Made by a program: the position numbers and the translations under genes. Positions 8,185 through 17,582 of a stretch of 64,000 bases of DNA are shown here, one piece after another. Numbering within the stretch: the first letter of the stretch is position 1; every line of letters starts with the position of its first letter. The notes under the pieces were generated by a model. It was not told the DNA's origin, searched no databases, and saw only the letters and a program-made list of their open reading frames with translations. The stretch spans positions 186,001-250,000 of the forward strand of contig JAKFUZ010000009.1 of assembly GCA_021732445.1 (NCBI GenBank). The letters run 5' to 3'. This stretch comes from Sphingomonas sp. (lineage in GTDB: Bacteria > Pseudomonadota > Alphaproteobacteria > Sphingomonadales > Sphingomonadaceae).

Positions 8185-11100
8185 TTGCAGATCAAGCGGC
8201 TGCGGCTGACCGGGTTCAAAAGTTTTGTTGATCCTGCCGATCTGCGGATCGAGCCGGGGCTGACGGGCATTGTCGGGCCAAATGGCTGCGGCAAATCAAA
8301 TCTGCTTGAGGCGCTGCGCTGGACGATGGGCGAGGCGAGCGCCAAGTCGCTGCGCGGCGCCGGCATGGAAGACGTGATCTTTGCCGGCACCGCCACCCGC
8401 CCGCAGCGCGATTTTGCCGAAGTGTCGGTGCTGATCGACGGGGCCGGCGATGGCGACGAAACCGAGGTGGTGCGCCGCATCGAGCGGGGGGCCGGCTCGG
8501 CCTATCGCATCAACGGGCGTGACGTGCGCGCCAAGGATGTGGCGCTGCTGTTTGCCGATGCAGCGACTGGCGCTCATTCGCCAGCGCTGGTGAGCCAGGG
8601 CAGGATTGGCGCGGTGATTGCCGCCAAACCGGCAGAGCGTCGTGCGATGCTGGAGGAAGCGGCCGGAATAGCCGGGCTCCATGTCCGCCGGCGCGACGCC
8701 GAACAGCGGCTGCGCGCGACCGAGGCGAATCTCGCCAGGCTGGGTGAGGTAATCGCCGATCAGGAAGCGCGAATTGGCGCGCTCAAACGCCAGGCCCGCC
8801 AGGCGGCGCGCTACCGTGCGCTGACAGACCAGATCCGCGTCGCCGAGGCGCGGATGATCTTCGGGCGCTGGCGCGATGCCGCCGCCGCCGCCGACGCGGC
8901 CAAGGCCGACGCGGCCCAGGCCGATGCGCGGGTGGCCGAGGCGGCCAGCGCGCAGGGCGCAGCAGAGGCCGCGCAACAAGCCGCAACCGCCGAGATCGCC
9001 ACCGCGCGTGCAGAGGCGCTTGCCGCGCGCGACCGGGCGAGCGAGGCGGGGCACGAACTGGCGGCGCTGCGCACCGAGCGGGCATCGGTTGCGCGCCGCG
9101 TCGCCGAGCTTGACGAGGCGCAGGCGCGGATCGAGGCGGATCGTGCGCGCGAGGGGACGCTGGCGCAGGATGCGGCCGATGCCCTGGCCCGGCTGGCCGA
9201 TGACAGCCGGGCGCTCGACGCCCGGATCGCGCAAGCAGCGGCGGCGCTGCCCGCACTTGACGCGGCGCTGGCCGAGGCGGAGCGGCAGGCCCGCGATGCC
9301 GAGGTGGCGCTTGCGCAGATACTCGCCGCGCAGGCGAGCGAAGCCGCAGATATCCGGGTGGCGCAGGCGGCATTTTCAGCGGCGCAAGCCCAGGCCGAGC
9401 GCAGCGCGCGCGATGCCGCCCGGCTCGCCGGGGAGGTTGCGGGGCTTGGCGATGCCGCGCTGTTCGATGGTGAGCGCGCGCGGGCGGCCGCCGCACGCCT
9501 GGCGGGCGAGCGCCTGCTCGAACAGGCCCGCAGCGGCCTTGGCAGCGCCGAAGCCGAGGAGCGCGCCCACATCGCCTCGCGCGACCATGCGCAGTCCGCG
9601 CGTGCGGCCGCTCATGCCGAACTCGCGGCCATTGACAGCGAAGGCGCCGCCCTCGCCAAGGCCACGCAGCGCGTCGGGCGCGACCGGGTGCTCGATCAGG
9701 TGCAGCCCGAGCCGGGCTATGAACGCGCGCTTGCCGCCGCGCTGGGGGACGATCTTGAGGCCGGGCTCGACTCGTCCGCTTCGTGTTATTGGGCGGGGGC
9801 AGGGCCGCTCGCCGGCGATCCGCCACCGCTTGCCGGTGCCGTGCCGCTGGCCCGCCATGTCGCGGCACCGGCAGCACTTGCTCGCCGGCTGGCGCAGATT
9901 CTGGTCGTCGAGGAAGATGCCGGCGCGCCGCTTGCTGTGGGGCAGCGGCTGGTCACGCTGGCCGGCGTGCTGCGCCGGTGGGATGGGTTTGTCGCAACAT
10001 CGGCGGGGGCGGCGGCGGCTGAACGGCTTGAGCGGCTCAACCGGAGGCGCATGCTTGATGCGGCGCGCCCGGCTGCCGTGCACGCGGTGGCCGTCGCCGA
10101 GGCAGCGCTTGAGCGGATCGACACCGCCATCGCCGAGGCCCGGCGCATGGCCGGCGCGGCGCGGCGGGCCATCGACAGCGCGGAGACCGGCATTCGGGAA
10201 GCGATGCGCGCCGAGGACCGGGCCATGGCGGCTGTCGAGCGGCACAGCGCGCAACGCGCCGACCTTGCAGCGCGGGAGGCGCGGGTGGCGGCCGAGGCGG
10301 CAGATGCGGCGACGGCGCGGATGCAAGCCGAGGCGCTTCTCGCGGCGTTGCCCGATGGCGCGGCCACCCGGGCCAAGGTGAACGTGCTTCAGGCCGAGGC
10401 TGACGGCTGTCGCACCCGCGCGGCGCAAGCGCGCGCCGAGCGGTTGCAGCATGATCGCGTGGTAAGTGCCGACCGCGAACGGCTCGCTGCCGCCACTGCC
10501 GACGCCAAAAGCTGGCGCGCGCGCTCCGGTGAGGCGGCCAGGCGCATCGCCGATATGGCCAGACGGGCAGACAGCCTTGCGCAAGAGGCCGCAGTGCTTG
10601 TCGCGCGCCCCGCGCTTCTTGACCGCGACATTGCAGCGCTTGACGACGGCCATGCCGCGGCGCGCGCGCAGGCCGATGCCGCGATGGCCGCCGAGCGCGC
10701 GGCAGAAGCGGTGCTGCGCGGCTGCGAAGCGGCGGCACGCGCTACAACCGAAGCGCTGTCGCAGGCGCGCGAAGCGCGGGCGGGTGCCGTGGCGCGGGCC
10801 GAAAATCAGGAGCTGCGCCGCGTCGAAATGGGCCGCCTGTCGGGGGAACGGTTTGAATGCCCGCCAGTGCTGTTGCCCGAGCGGGTGGGTTTTTCCGCCG
10901 CCGACGTGCGCGCCGCCGCTGACGAATCGGCGCGTCACGAGCGGTTGATGCTTGAGCGTGAGCGCATCGGCCCCGTCAATCTTGTGGCTGAAAGCGAGCT
11001 TGCAGCACTTGAGAGCGCCTGCGCCACCAACACCGCTGAGCGCGACGAGCTTGGCCATGCGGTCAACCGGCTGCGCGGGTCAATCGGCACGCTTAACCGC

Positions 11101-11589
11101 GAAGGCCGGCTGCGGCTGCGCGCTGCGTTTGAGGCGGTGGATGCGCATTTCCGGCGGCTGTTCACCACGCTGTTTAACGGCGGGCAGGCGCATCTGGCGC
11201 TGGTGGATTCGGATGATCCGCTGGAGGCGGGGCTTGAAATCATGGCGCAGCCGCCGGGCAAGAAGCTGCAATCGCTGACCCTGCTGTCAGGCGGCGAGCA
11301 GGCGTTGACAGCGGTTGCGCTGATCTTTGGCCTGTTCCTCACCAATCCAGCGCCCATCTGCGTGCTCGACGAAGTCGATGCCCCGCTTGACGACGCCAAT
11401 ATCGAGCGGTTCTGCGACTTGCTCGACAAGATGACGCAGGAGACCGCCACACGCTATCTGATCGTCACGCATAATGCGGTGACGATGAGCCGGATGCACC
11501 GGCTGTTCGGCGTGACGATGATCGAGCAGGGCGTCAGCCGGCTGGTATCGGTCGATCTTGGCGGCGCGGCGGGGTTGCTCGTGGCCTAG
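8185..11589 (+). CDS. smc: Chromosome segregation protein SMC
   Basis: The 1134-residue protein has the full SMC plan. Walker A GPNGCGKS is at 31-38. Two very Ala/Arg/Glu-rich coiled coils (about 165-480 and 620-930) flank a hinge (about 490-620). The C-terminal head has signature LSGGEQ beginning near 1034 and Walker B ICVLDEVD near 1058. It organises and segregates chromosomes as an ATP-driven dimer with ScpA/ScpB. The start appears to be TTG at 8185, since MQIKRLRLTGFKSF is where homologues begin and no nearby ATG fits. It lies 18 nt after the DsbA-like lipoprotein gene, a common alphaproteobacterial order. Confidence 0.96.
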   Translation: MQIKRLRLTGFKSFVDPADLRIEPGLTGIVGPNGCGKSNLLEALRWTMGEASAKSLRGAGMEDVIFAGTATRPQRDFAEVSVLIDGAGDGDETEVVRRIERGAGSAYRINGRDVRAKDVALLFADAATGAHSPALVSQGRIGAVIAAKPAERRAMLEEAAGIAGLHVRRRDAEQRLRATEANLARLGEVIADQEARIGALKRQARQAARYRALTDQIRVAEARMIFGRWRDAAAAADAAKADAAQADARVAEAASAQGAAEAAQQAATAEIATARAEALAARDRASEAGHELAALRTERASVARRVAELDEAQARIEADRAREGTLAQDAADALARLADDSRALDARIAQAAAALPALDAALAEAERQARDAEVALAQILAAQASEAADIRVAQAAFSAAQAQAERSARDAARLAGEVAGLGDAALFDGERARAAAARLAGERLLEQARSGLGSAEAEERAHIASRDHAQSARAAAHAELAAIDSEGAALAKATQRVGRDRVLDQVQPEPGYERALAAALGDDLEAGLDSSASCYWAGAGPLAGDPPPLAGAVPLARHVAAPAALARRLAQILVVEEDAGAPLAVGQRLVTLAGVLRRWDGFVATSAGAAAAERLERLNRRRMLDAARPAAVHAVAVAEAALERIDTAIAEARRMAGAARRAIDSAETGIREAMRAEDRAMAAVERHSAQRADLAAREARVAAEAADAATARMQAEALLAALPDGAATRAKVNVLQAEADGCRTRAAQARAERLQHDRVVSADRERLAAATADAKSWRARSGEAARRIADMARRADSLAQEAAVLVARPALLDRDIAALDDGHAAARAQADAAMAAERAAEAVLRGCEAAARATTEALSQAREARAGAVARAENQELRRVEMGRLSGERFECPPVLLPERVGFSAADVRAAADESARHERLMLERERIGPVNLVAESELAALESACATNTAERDELGHAVNRLRGSIGTLNREGRLRLRAAFEAVDAHFRRLFTTLFNGGQAHLALVDSDDPLEAGLEIMAQPPGKKLQSLTLLSGGEQALTAVALIFGLFLTNPAPICVLDEVDAPLDDANIERFCDLLDKMTQETATRYLIVTHNAVTMSRMHRLFGVTMIEQGVSRLVSVDLGGAAGLLVA

Positions 11590-11621
11590 CCATGGCGCGC
11601 GCGCGCGGCTAAGGGGCGGCC

Positions 11622-13490
11622 ATGCTCAATATCAACGGCATCACGGTGCGGCTTGGCGGCCGCACGATTCTGGACCGCGCAAGTGCCGCGCTCCCGCCCA
11701 GGGCGCGCGTCGGGCTGATCGGCCGCAACGGTGCCGGCAAATCCACGCTGATGAAGGCAATGATCGGGCAGATCGAGGCCGACGAAGGCGAGATCGAAAT
11801 GCCGCGCAAGACGCGCATCGGCTATATCGCGCAGGAAGCGCCGTCGGGCACGACCACGCCTATCGAGGCGGTGCTTGCCGCCGATACCGAGCGCGCGAGC
11901 CTGATGGCCGAGGCCGAGCAGTGCCACGATCCCGACCGGGTAGGCGAAATCCATGACCGGCTGATCGCCATCGACGCCTATACGGCAGAATCGCGCGCGG
12001 CGCGCATTCTCGTCGGGCTGGGCTTTGACGAGGCGATGCAGCAGCGCCCGCTGGACAGCTATTCCGGCGGGTGGAAGATGCGGGTGGCGCTCGCGGCGCT
12101 CCTGTTTTCCGAGCCGGATCTGCTGCTGCTCGACGAGCCGTCGAACCATCTCGATCTGGAAGCGACCTTGTGGCTGGAAAGCTTCCTGAAAAGCTATCCC
12201 TCGATGATGGTCATCATCAGCCATGAACGCGATTTGCTCAACAACGTCGTCGACAACATCCTCCACCTCGAACAGGGCAAGGTGACGCTTTACGCCGGCG
12301 GCTATGACGCGTTCGAGCGGCAACGGGCCGAGCGGATTGCGCAGCTCGCCGCTGCCCGCGCCAATCAGGAGGCGCAGCGCGCCAAGCTCCAGGATTATGT
12401 CGCGCGCAATTCCGCCCGTGCCTCGACCGCCAAACAGGCGCAGAGCCGCGCGAAGATGCTCGCCAAGATGCAGCCGATTGCGGCAATGGCCGAAGACCCG
12501 ACGCTGGCCTTCGATTTCCCCAGCCCCGATGCGCTGAAGCCGCCACTGGTCACGCTCGACATGGCGGCGGTCGGCTATACCGAGGGCAACCCCATCCTCA
12601 AGCGGCTCAATCTGCGGCTTGACCCGGATGACCGGATCGCGCTGCTCGGGCGCAACGGCAATGGCAAGACCACGCTTGCCCGGCTGCTGGCAGCGCAACT
12701 TGCGCCAATGGAAGGGGGCATGGCCGCATCCGGCAAGATGCGGGTCGGCTATTTCACGCAATATCAGGTGGAAGAACTGGACGGCGACGATACCCCGCTT
12801 GAGCATATGACCCGGATGATGGCCGGCAAGTCGCCCGCCGCCGTCCGCGCGCAGCTTGGCCGGTTCGGGTTTTCAGGCCAGAAGGCGACCACCAAGGTCG
12901 GCAAGCTTTCAGGCGGCGAGCGGGCGCGGCTCGCGCTCGCGCTCATCACGCGCGATGCACCGCACATGCTGATCCTCGACGAGCCGACCAACCATCTGGA
13001 CGTCGATGCGCGCGAGGCGCTGGTACAGGCGCTCAACGCTTATGACGGCGCGGTCGTCGTGGTGAGCCATGACCGCCACATGATCGAGCTGACCGCCGAC
13101 CGGCTGGTGCTGGTCGATGAGGGCACTGCACGCGAATTCGCCGGAAGCCTGGACGATTACACCGACCTTATTCTGGGCCGGAACCAGCCAAAAGCTGACG
13201 GTGGGGCCAAGGCGCCCAAGAAGGACAAGGCACAGCGCGCAGCGGAACGCGAGCGAGCAGCCGCGCTCAAGAAAACTGCTCAGGAGGCCGAAAGCATCGT
13301 CGCCAGGCTGACCAAGGAACGCAGCGCGCTTGACCGCGCGATGTTTGATCCGGCGAGCGCTGAGCCTGAATTCGCCAAGCTCTCAATGGGAGAATTGTCG
13401 CGCCGCCGCGGGCAAGTGAATGACCGGCTGGAGGCCGCCGAAGCCGCGTGGCTTGCAGCCAGCGAGGCGCTGGAGGGGGTGAGCGCCTGA
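11622..13490 (+). CDS. ABC-F family ATP-binding protein
   Basis: The 622 residues contain two ATPase domains on one chain and no membrane segment. The first Walker A is GRNGAGKS (34-41), with YSGGW signature and LDEPSNHLD. The second has GRNGNGKT, LSGGERARL and LDEPTNHLD. A charged inter-domain linker and a Lys/Glu-rich coiled-coil tail (about 525-620) complete the plan, which is that of Uup/EttA-type ABC-F proteins that act on ribosomes or, for Uup, on DNA/ribosome stress. The C-terminal extension favours the Uup-like side. It is not a transporter. It starts 32 nt after smc and converges with the cyclophilin gene. Confidence 0.92.
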   Translation: MLNINGITVRLGGRTILDRASAALPPRARVGLIGRNGAGKSTLMKAMIGQIEADEGEIEMPRKTRIGYIAQEAPSGTTTPIEAVLAADTERASLMAEAEQCHDPDRVGEIHDRLIAIDAYTAESRAARILVGLGFDEAMQQRPLDSYSGGWKMRVALAALLFSEPDLLLLDEPSNHLDLEATLWLESFLKSYPSMMVIISHERDLLNNVVDNILHLEQGKVTLYAGGYDAFERQRAERIAQLAAARANQEAQRAKLQDYVARNSARASTAKQAQSRAKMLAKMQPIAAMAEDPTLAFDFPSPDALKPPLVTLDMAAVGYTEGNPILKRLNLRLDPDDRIALLGRNGNGKTTLARLLAAQLAPMEGGMAASGKMRVGYFTQYQVEELDGDDTPLEHMTRMMAGKSPAAVRAQLGRFGFSGQKATTKVGKLSGGERARLALALITRDAPHMLILDEPTNHLDVDAREALVQALNAYDGAVVVVSHDRHMIELTADRLVLVDEGTAREFAGSLDDYTDLILGRNQPKADGGAKAPKKDKAQRAAERERAAALKKTAQEAESIVARLTKERSALDRAMFDPASAEPEFAKLSMGELSRRRGQVNDRLEAAEAAWLAASEALEGVSA

Positions 13491-13494
13491 CCTT

Positions 13495-13518
13495 CTGAAC
13501 GCCTGAGCAAGGCGTCAG
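13495..13518. terminator. Possible bidirectional terminator hairpin
   Basis: Between the converging ABC-F and cyclophilin genes, CTGAaCGCC and GGCGTCAG can pair around the loop TGAGCAA, giving an 8-bp stem with one bulged A. There is no U-run, so it is weak as an intrinsic terminator. Its position between convergent stops is the main argument; its right arm enters the cyclophilin stop codon. Confidence 0.35.
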
Positions 13519-14234
13519 GGAACGGCGGATGCCGATGCGGGCACAGGGTCGGGCGGCAGCCGCCTTGCGGTGATGATGCGCACTGGCGCCTCGATCAACT
13601 GGCCTTTCAGGAAGCCTTCACCGCGCGTCGCCGAAAGCGGCGCCTCCCAGATTTTGCGCACGACCTCCTGGCCGCTCACTACATGGCCGAAGGCGGCATA
13701 GCCGGCGGTGTCGCCCGCGCCGCCCGGGTTTGCGTCGAGCCCCGGCAAATCGGCGAGCAAGATGGAAAAATCACCCGTCGCTGTGCCCGGCTCATAACGT
13801 GCCATCGAAATTGCCCATGCCTTGTGCAGGATTCCGGTCTGGCTGGTAGGTTCATGCGCGATGGGCGGCAGAATGCGCCTCGGGTCGTTCTGCGTGCCGC
13901 CCTGGATTAGGCCATAGGGCTGAACGTCGCCGGGCAACCGCATGGCGCGGTAAAAGCTGGTGCCGTCATAGCGCTTTTCCACCACATAGGTCACGAAATT
14001 GCGCACGGTGATTGGCGCGTGCCGGGCGTCGAGCGCGAGCGTGACGTCGCCAGCATCGGTGGTGAGCACGACGCGCTCGATATCGGCAAGGACAAGCGGC
14101 GCGGGTGGCGGGGGCGTAACGGGCGGGCGCTTGGGCTTGCGTTTGGGCTGGGGCGGCGCGGCGGTGGCGAGATCCGCGGCGGCGGGCAGCGTGCAAAGCG
14201 CCAGCAGGGCGATAAGGGCGAATCGGCGGTTCAT
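13515..14234 (-). CDS. Exported cyclophilin-type peptidyl-prolyl isomerase
   Basis: The 239-residue protein begins with a signal-peptide-like stretch (residues 1-25), then a Pro/Lys-rich linker and a cyclophilin domain. The domain includes APITVRNFVTYV and YDGTSFYRAMR, the substrate-binding strand and catalytic Arg region of bacterial cyclophilins, and ends with a SATRGEGFLKGQLIEAPV tail region. It should catalyse proline isomerisation in the periplasm and assist folding of exported proteins. It lies 58 nt downstream of the flavoprotein gene on the same strand and may be cotranscribed with it. Confidence 0.9.
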   Translation of the reverse strand: MNRRFALIALLALCTLPAAADLATAAPPQPKRKPKRPPVTPPPPAPLVLADIERVVLTTDAGDVTLALDARHAPITVRNFVTYVVEKRYDGTSFYRAMRLPGDVQPYGLIQGGTQNDPRRILPPIAHEPTSQTGILHKAWAISMARYEPGTATGDFSILLADLPGLDANPGGAGDTAGYAAFGHVVSGQEVVRKIWEAPLSATRGEGFLKGQLIEAPVRIITARRLPPDPVPASASAVP

Positions 14235-14292
14235 GGTGCCCAGTGTGGCGCGCGGCGGCGGACAATGCCACCGCCCCCGGCGCGGTCGCTGC

Positions 14293-15489
14293 TCAAACCG
14301 CGTTACCGGCGGCGACCCCGCTTGCCCAGGCCCATTGGAAGTTATAGCCGCCGAGCCACCCCGTTACATCGACCCCCTCGCCGATGGCATAAAGCCCGGG
14401 CACCCGCCGCGCCGCCATGGTTTGCGACGACAGCCCTTCGGTGCTGATGCCGCCCACGGTGACCTCGGCCTTGGCGAACCCTTCGGTGCCGCTGGGGGTG
14501 AAGGGCCATGCGGCGAGCTTTTCAGCAGCCGCGCCAAGCGCCCTGTCGGGCAGATTGGCAAGCTCGCCGGCAAGCGCGAGCCGCTCGGTCAGCACCTCGG
14601 CCAGACGGGCCGGCAGCACCCCGCCTAACACCGAGCGCAGCGTCGCGCGCGGGCGCTCGCGCTTTGCCGCCACCAGCCAGTCGCGCGCAGCGCCTGGCGC
14701 AAAATCAATCGCAACCGGCGCTCCATGCCGCCAATAGCTCGATATCTGGAGGATCGCCGGACCTGACAGGCCGCGGTGCGTGAACAGAGCCGCCTCTCGA
14801 AAGCGCGCCTTGCCGCATGCCGCCACGACATCGGTCGCGACGCCTGAAAGATTTTGGAACAGCGCGTCGCCCGCGCTCAGCGTCAGCGGCACCAGGGCCG
14901 GGCGCGGCTCAACCACCTTCAGCCCGAATTGCCGGGCGAGGTCATAGGCAAAGCCGGTTGCGCCCATTTTCGGGATCGACGGGCCTCCCGTTGCGATGAC
15001 GAGTGCAGGCGCCCGGCTGGTGCGCGCGCCATGGGTTATGCGGTACACCCCATCGCCATGCTCGACGGCGCGGATGGGCTGCCCAAGCCCCCAGTCGACG
15101 CCCGCGCATTCGGCCACCAGCATGGCGATAATCTGGCGCGCAGAACCGTTGCAGAATAATTGGCCAAGCGTTTTTTCGTGCCAGGCGATGCCGTGCGCCT
15201 CGACCAGCGCCACGAAATCCTGTGGCGAGTAGCGCCCCAGCGCCGATTTTGCAAAATGCGGGTTGGCGGAAATAAAGCGGTCCGGCGCTGTGCCCAAATT
15301 GGTAAAATTGCACCGGCCGCCGCCCGAAATCAGGATTTTGTTGCCCGGCTCGCTTGCATGCTCGAGCAGCAGCACGCGCTTGCCGCGCTGGCTTGCGACC
15401 CGCGCCGCCATCATCCCGGCGGCGCCTGCCCCCAGGATGATCGCGTCATATCGCTCAGGCGTTGCGGTGCGGCTCAGCCGTTGAACCAC
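14293..15489 (-). CDS. HI0933-family FAD-dependent oxidoreductase
   Basis: The 398-residue flavoprotein has an N-terminal dinucleotide motif GAGAAGMMAA and the family signature GNKILISGGGRCNFTN, both typical of the HI0933/YhiN (TIGR00275) group. A second FAD-contact region, PGLYAIGEGVDVTGWLGGYN, is near the C terminus, followed by WAWASG. BaiN, a characterised relative, reduces bile acid intermediates, but most members have no known substrate. The start overlaps the end of the cytochrome b561 gene by 16 nt. An internal later start would delete the Rossmann strand, so this start is preferred. Confidence 0.88.
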   Translation of the reverse strand: MVQRLSRTATPERYDAIILGAGAAGMMAARVASQRGKRVLLLEHASEPGNKILISGGGRCNFTNLGTAPDRFISANPHFAKSALGRYSPQDFVALVEAHGIAWHEKTLGQLFCNGSARQIIAMLVAECAGVDWGLGQPIRAVEHGDGVYRITHGARTSRAPALVIATGGPSIPKMGATGFAYDLARQFGLKVVEPRPALVPLTLSAGDALFQNLSGVATDVVAACGKARFREAALFTHRGLSGPAILQISSYWRHGAPVAIDFAPGAARDWLVAAKRERPRATLRSVLGGVLPARLAEVLTERLALAGELANLPDRALGAAAEKLAAWPFTPSGTEGFAKAEVTVGGISTEGLSSQTMAARRVPGLYAIGEGVDVTGWLGGYNFQWAWASGVAAGNAV

Positions 15490-16037
15490 ATGCGCTGAAG
15501 CTGGCGCTGCTTGTCGAGAAACTGGTGCTTCAGCGCGCCGGCGACATGCAGAAAAACCAGCATATAGACGATGTAAGCGGCAATTTCATGCGCATCGCCA
15601 AAGCCGTCATGCACCGCCTTTTTGGTTTCCGGGTCCATTGCCATTATGAAGCCCAGCCGCGGCCACTCTACGGCGCCAAACAGAAACATCGGGTTTTCCG
15701 CCGCTTTTTCCCAAGCCGAATCCATGATCCATCCGGTCAGCGGCATCGCAAAAATGATAAGATACAGCAAAACATGCGTGACATGGCTGAGCTGCATTTC
15801 CCATTTCTGATAGCCCATCGGCAGCGCCGGCGGGGTGTGCGTCAGCCGCCACAACAGCCGCAGCAAGGCCAGGCCCAGCACGGTTATGCCGATCGACTTA
15901 TGGAGGTTGATTGCCGGGCGGATCGAGGCATCGGGGTAGAAATCCCATGTGAGCGCAAGAAACACGTTGACGACAATGCCCACCGCCACCAGCCAGTGCA
16001 ACCAAATCGCCAAGCCGGTGTATCTGCTGGCATTCAT
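15474..16037 (-). CDS. Cytochrome b561-type membrane protein
   Basis: The 187-residue protein has four predicted membrane helices and histidines spaced as in bacterial b561: LAIWLHWLVAVG, HKSIGITVLG, HVLLYLIIFAMPLTGW and FLHVAGALKHQFLDKQRQ near the C terminus. YodB/CybB-like proteins of this family bind two b hemes; E. coli CybB is a superoxide:ubiquinone oxidoreductase. A longer in-frame start exists, but the ATG at 16035-16037 is preceded by GGGAGAAAGAAG and directly starts the first helix region, which decides it. It heads an operon with the flavoprotein. Confidence 0.88.
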   Translation of the reverse strand: MNASRYTGLAIWLHWLVAVGIVVNVFLALTWDFYPDASIRPAINLHKSIGITVLGLALLRLLWRLTHTPPALPMGYQKWEMQLSHVTHVLLYLIIFAMPLTGWIMDSAWEKAAENPMFLFGAVEWPRLGFIMAMDPETKKAVHDGFGDAHEIAAYIVYMLVFLHVAGALKHQFLDKQRQLQRMWFNG

Positions 16038-16145
16038 CTTCTTTCTCCCAATGTCGATCCGGGCTGCTACTGGCCACGGGACAAGCGCCACCTTAGTGTA
16101 GCGACAGCTTATGTTCATGTGAAATCGGAATAACGCGCGGGCGAC

Positions 16146-17582
16146 ATGACAACTTTAATCGACAGGCTCGCCGTGCAATCGCCCCGGCTTTCACCGCGGC
16201 CGGTGCCCTGGATCAGCCGGGGGATCACCGGCGGTGCGGCGGCGCTGTTTCTCGCGTTGGTCGCGCAGGCATTTTTTCGCAGCGGGCTGGCAAGCTGGTC
16301 GGTCGGCGTCGTGTATATCCTATACGATACGGCGCTGTTGATCTTCACCGCGCGCAAGACCTGGCGGTTGATGGATCCGCCGCCGGCGCCGCTTGCCACC
16401 GGGCCACATCCCACGCTTGGCGTCATCATCGCGGCGTTTAATGAGGCAAGCGTGCTGGCCACCACCATCGAGATGATGCGCGGCCAGTCCAACCCGCCTG
16501 ACCTGATCGTCATTGCCGATGATGGCTCGACCGACGCAACGCCCGACGTGCTGATGACGTGCTATGGTCTGGCGCCGCCGCCGATTGGCGCGATGAGCGA
16601 CGCAGCGCCTCGCGCGCCGACCCTGCGCTGGCTGCGGCTACCCCATGGCGGCAAGGCCCGCGCGCTCAACGCCGCCATCCAGCAGGTGACGACCGAAATC
16701 GTGCTGACGGTTGATGCCGACACGCTGCTGGATGATGGCGCGCTGGCGGCGATGCGCGGAGCCTTTGCCGCTGAGCCAAGGCTGGTGGCGGCGACTGGCG
16801 TGCTCACCCCCATTTGCGGGCCATCGCTTTCCGGCCGGCTGTTCCAGTGGTTCCAGGCTTATGAATATGTGCGCAACTTCCTGTCGCGTTATGCCTGGAT
16901 GGAGGCGCACAGCCTGCTGCTGATTTCCGGCGCATTTGCCGCGTTCCGGCGCGACGCGCTGTTGACGGTGGGCGGGTTCGACCCGGTTTGCCTTGTGGAG
17001 GATTATGAACTGATTCACCGCCTGCACCGCCATTCGGTGGATGCCGGGCTGGGGTGGACGGTGCGGGTGGTGGGGGCAGCGCATGCCCGCACCGACGCGC
17101 CTGCCTCGCTCATGGCCTTCCTGCGGCAGTGCCGGCGCTGGTTTGGTGGCTTTTTGCAAACACAGCACTGGAACCGCGACATGATCGGCAATCCGCATTT
17201 CGGCGCGCTTGGCACCAAGATGATGCCGGTCAAGACGCTGGATACGATGCAGCCGGTTTATGGCATTGCCGCGTTTGTCATTCTGGCCGCGGTCGTCGCG
17301 ACTGGCAATTTCCGCATCGCGCTGCCGATTCTGCTGGTGATGATTGCCAAGATCGCGTTTGATCTTGTCTATCACCTCTGGTCCTTGAAACTTTATGCGC
17401 GCTGGACCGGGCAGAGCAAAGGGCTGGGGATGGGCTGGGCGGTGGTCGCCGCGGTTCTGGAACCGTTTACGTTCCAGCTCCTGCGCCATGCCGGCGCGCT
17501 GTGGGGCTGGTACACATTTCTTACCGGGCGCGAGAGCTGGGGCCGCCAGCGGCGCACAGCGATTGAAGCCGGTGCCGGTTAG
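16146..17582 (+). CDS. Membrane-embedded family 2 glycosyltransferase
   Basis: The 478-residue protein has two N-terminal helices (about 28-70) and a GT2 domain with DDGS at 125-128, DAD at 190-192, ED at 285-286 and QCRRW at 328-332. Three to four helices follow (about 355-470). The D, DxD, ED, QxxRW set is that of processive enzymes such as cellulose, hyaluronan and poly-GlcNAc synthases. It probably makes and exports a beta-linked polysaccharide or transfers single sugars at the inner membrane. There is no PilZ domain and no bcsB/pgaB partner nearby, so the product is unknown. It converges with mtnP, overlapping by 4 nt. Confidence 0.88.
   Translation: MTTLIDRLAVQSPRLSPRPVPWISRGITGGAAALFLALVAQAFFRSGLASWSVGVVYILYDTALLIFTARKTWRLMDPPPAPLATGPHPTLGVIIAAFNEASVLATTIEMMRGQSNPPDLIVIADDGSTDATPDVLMTCYGLAPPPIGAMSDAAPRAPTLRWLRLPHGGKARALNAAIQQVTTEIVLTVDADTLLDDGALAAMRGAFAAEPRLVAATGVLTPICGPSLSGRLFQWFQAYEYVRNFLSRYAWMEAHSLLLISGAFAAFRRDALLTVGGFDPVCLVEDYELIHRLHRHSVDAGLGWTVRVVGAAHARTDAPASLMAFLRQCRRWFGGFLQTQHWNRDMIGNPHFGALGTKMMPVKTLDTMQPVYGIAAFVILAAVVATGNFRIALPILLVMIAKIAFDLVYHLWSLKLYARWTGQSKGLGMGWAVVAAVLEPFTFQLLRHAGALWGWYTFLTGRESWGRQRRTAIEAGAG

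Noticed and set aside
9376..11058. Long open frame of 560 codons antisense to smc
   Set aside because: The smc frame is complete with all motifs. High GC with Ala/Arg-rich codons removes stops from the opposite strand, and this frame shows no recognisable domain.
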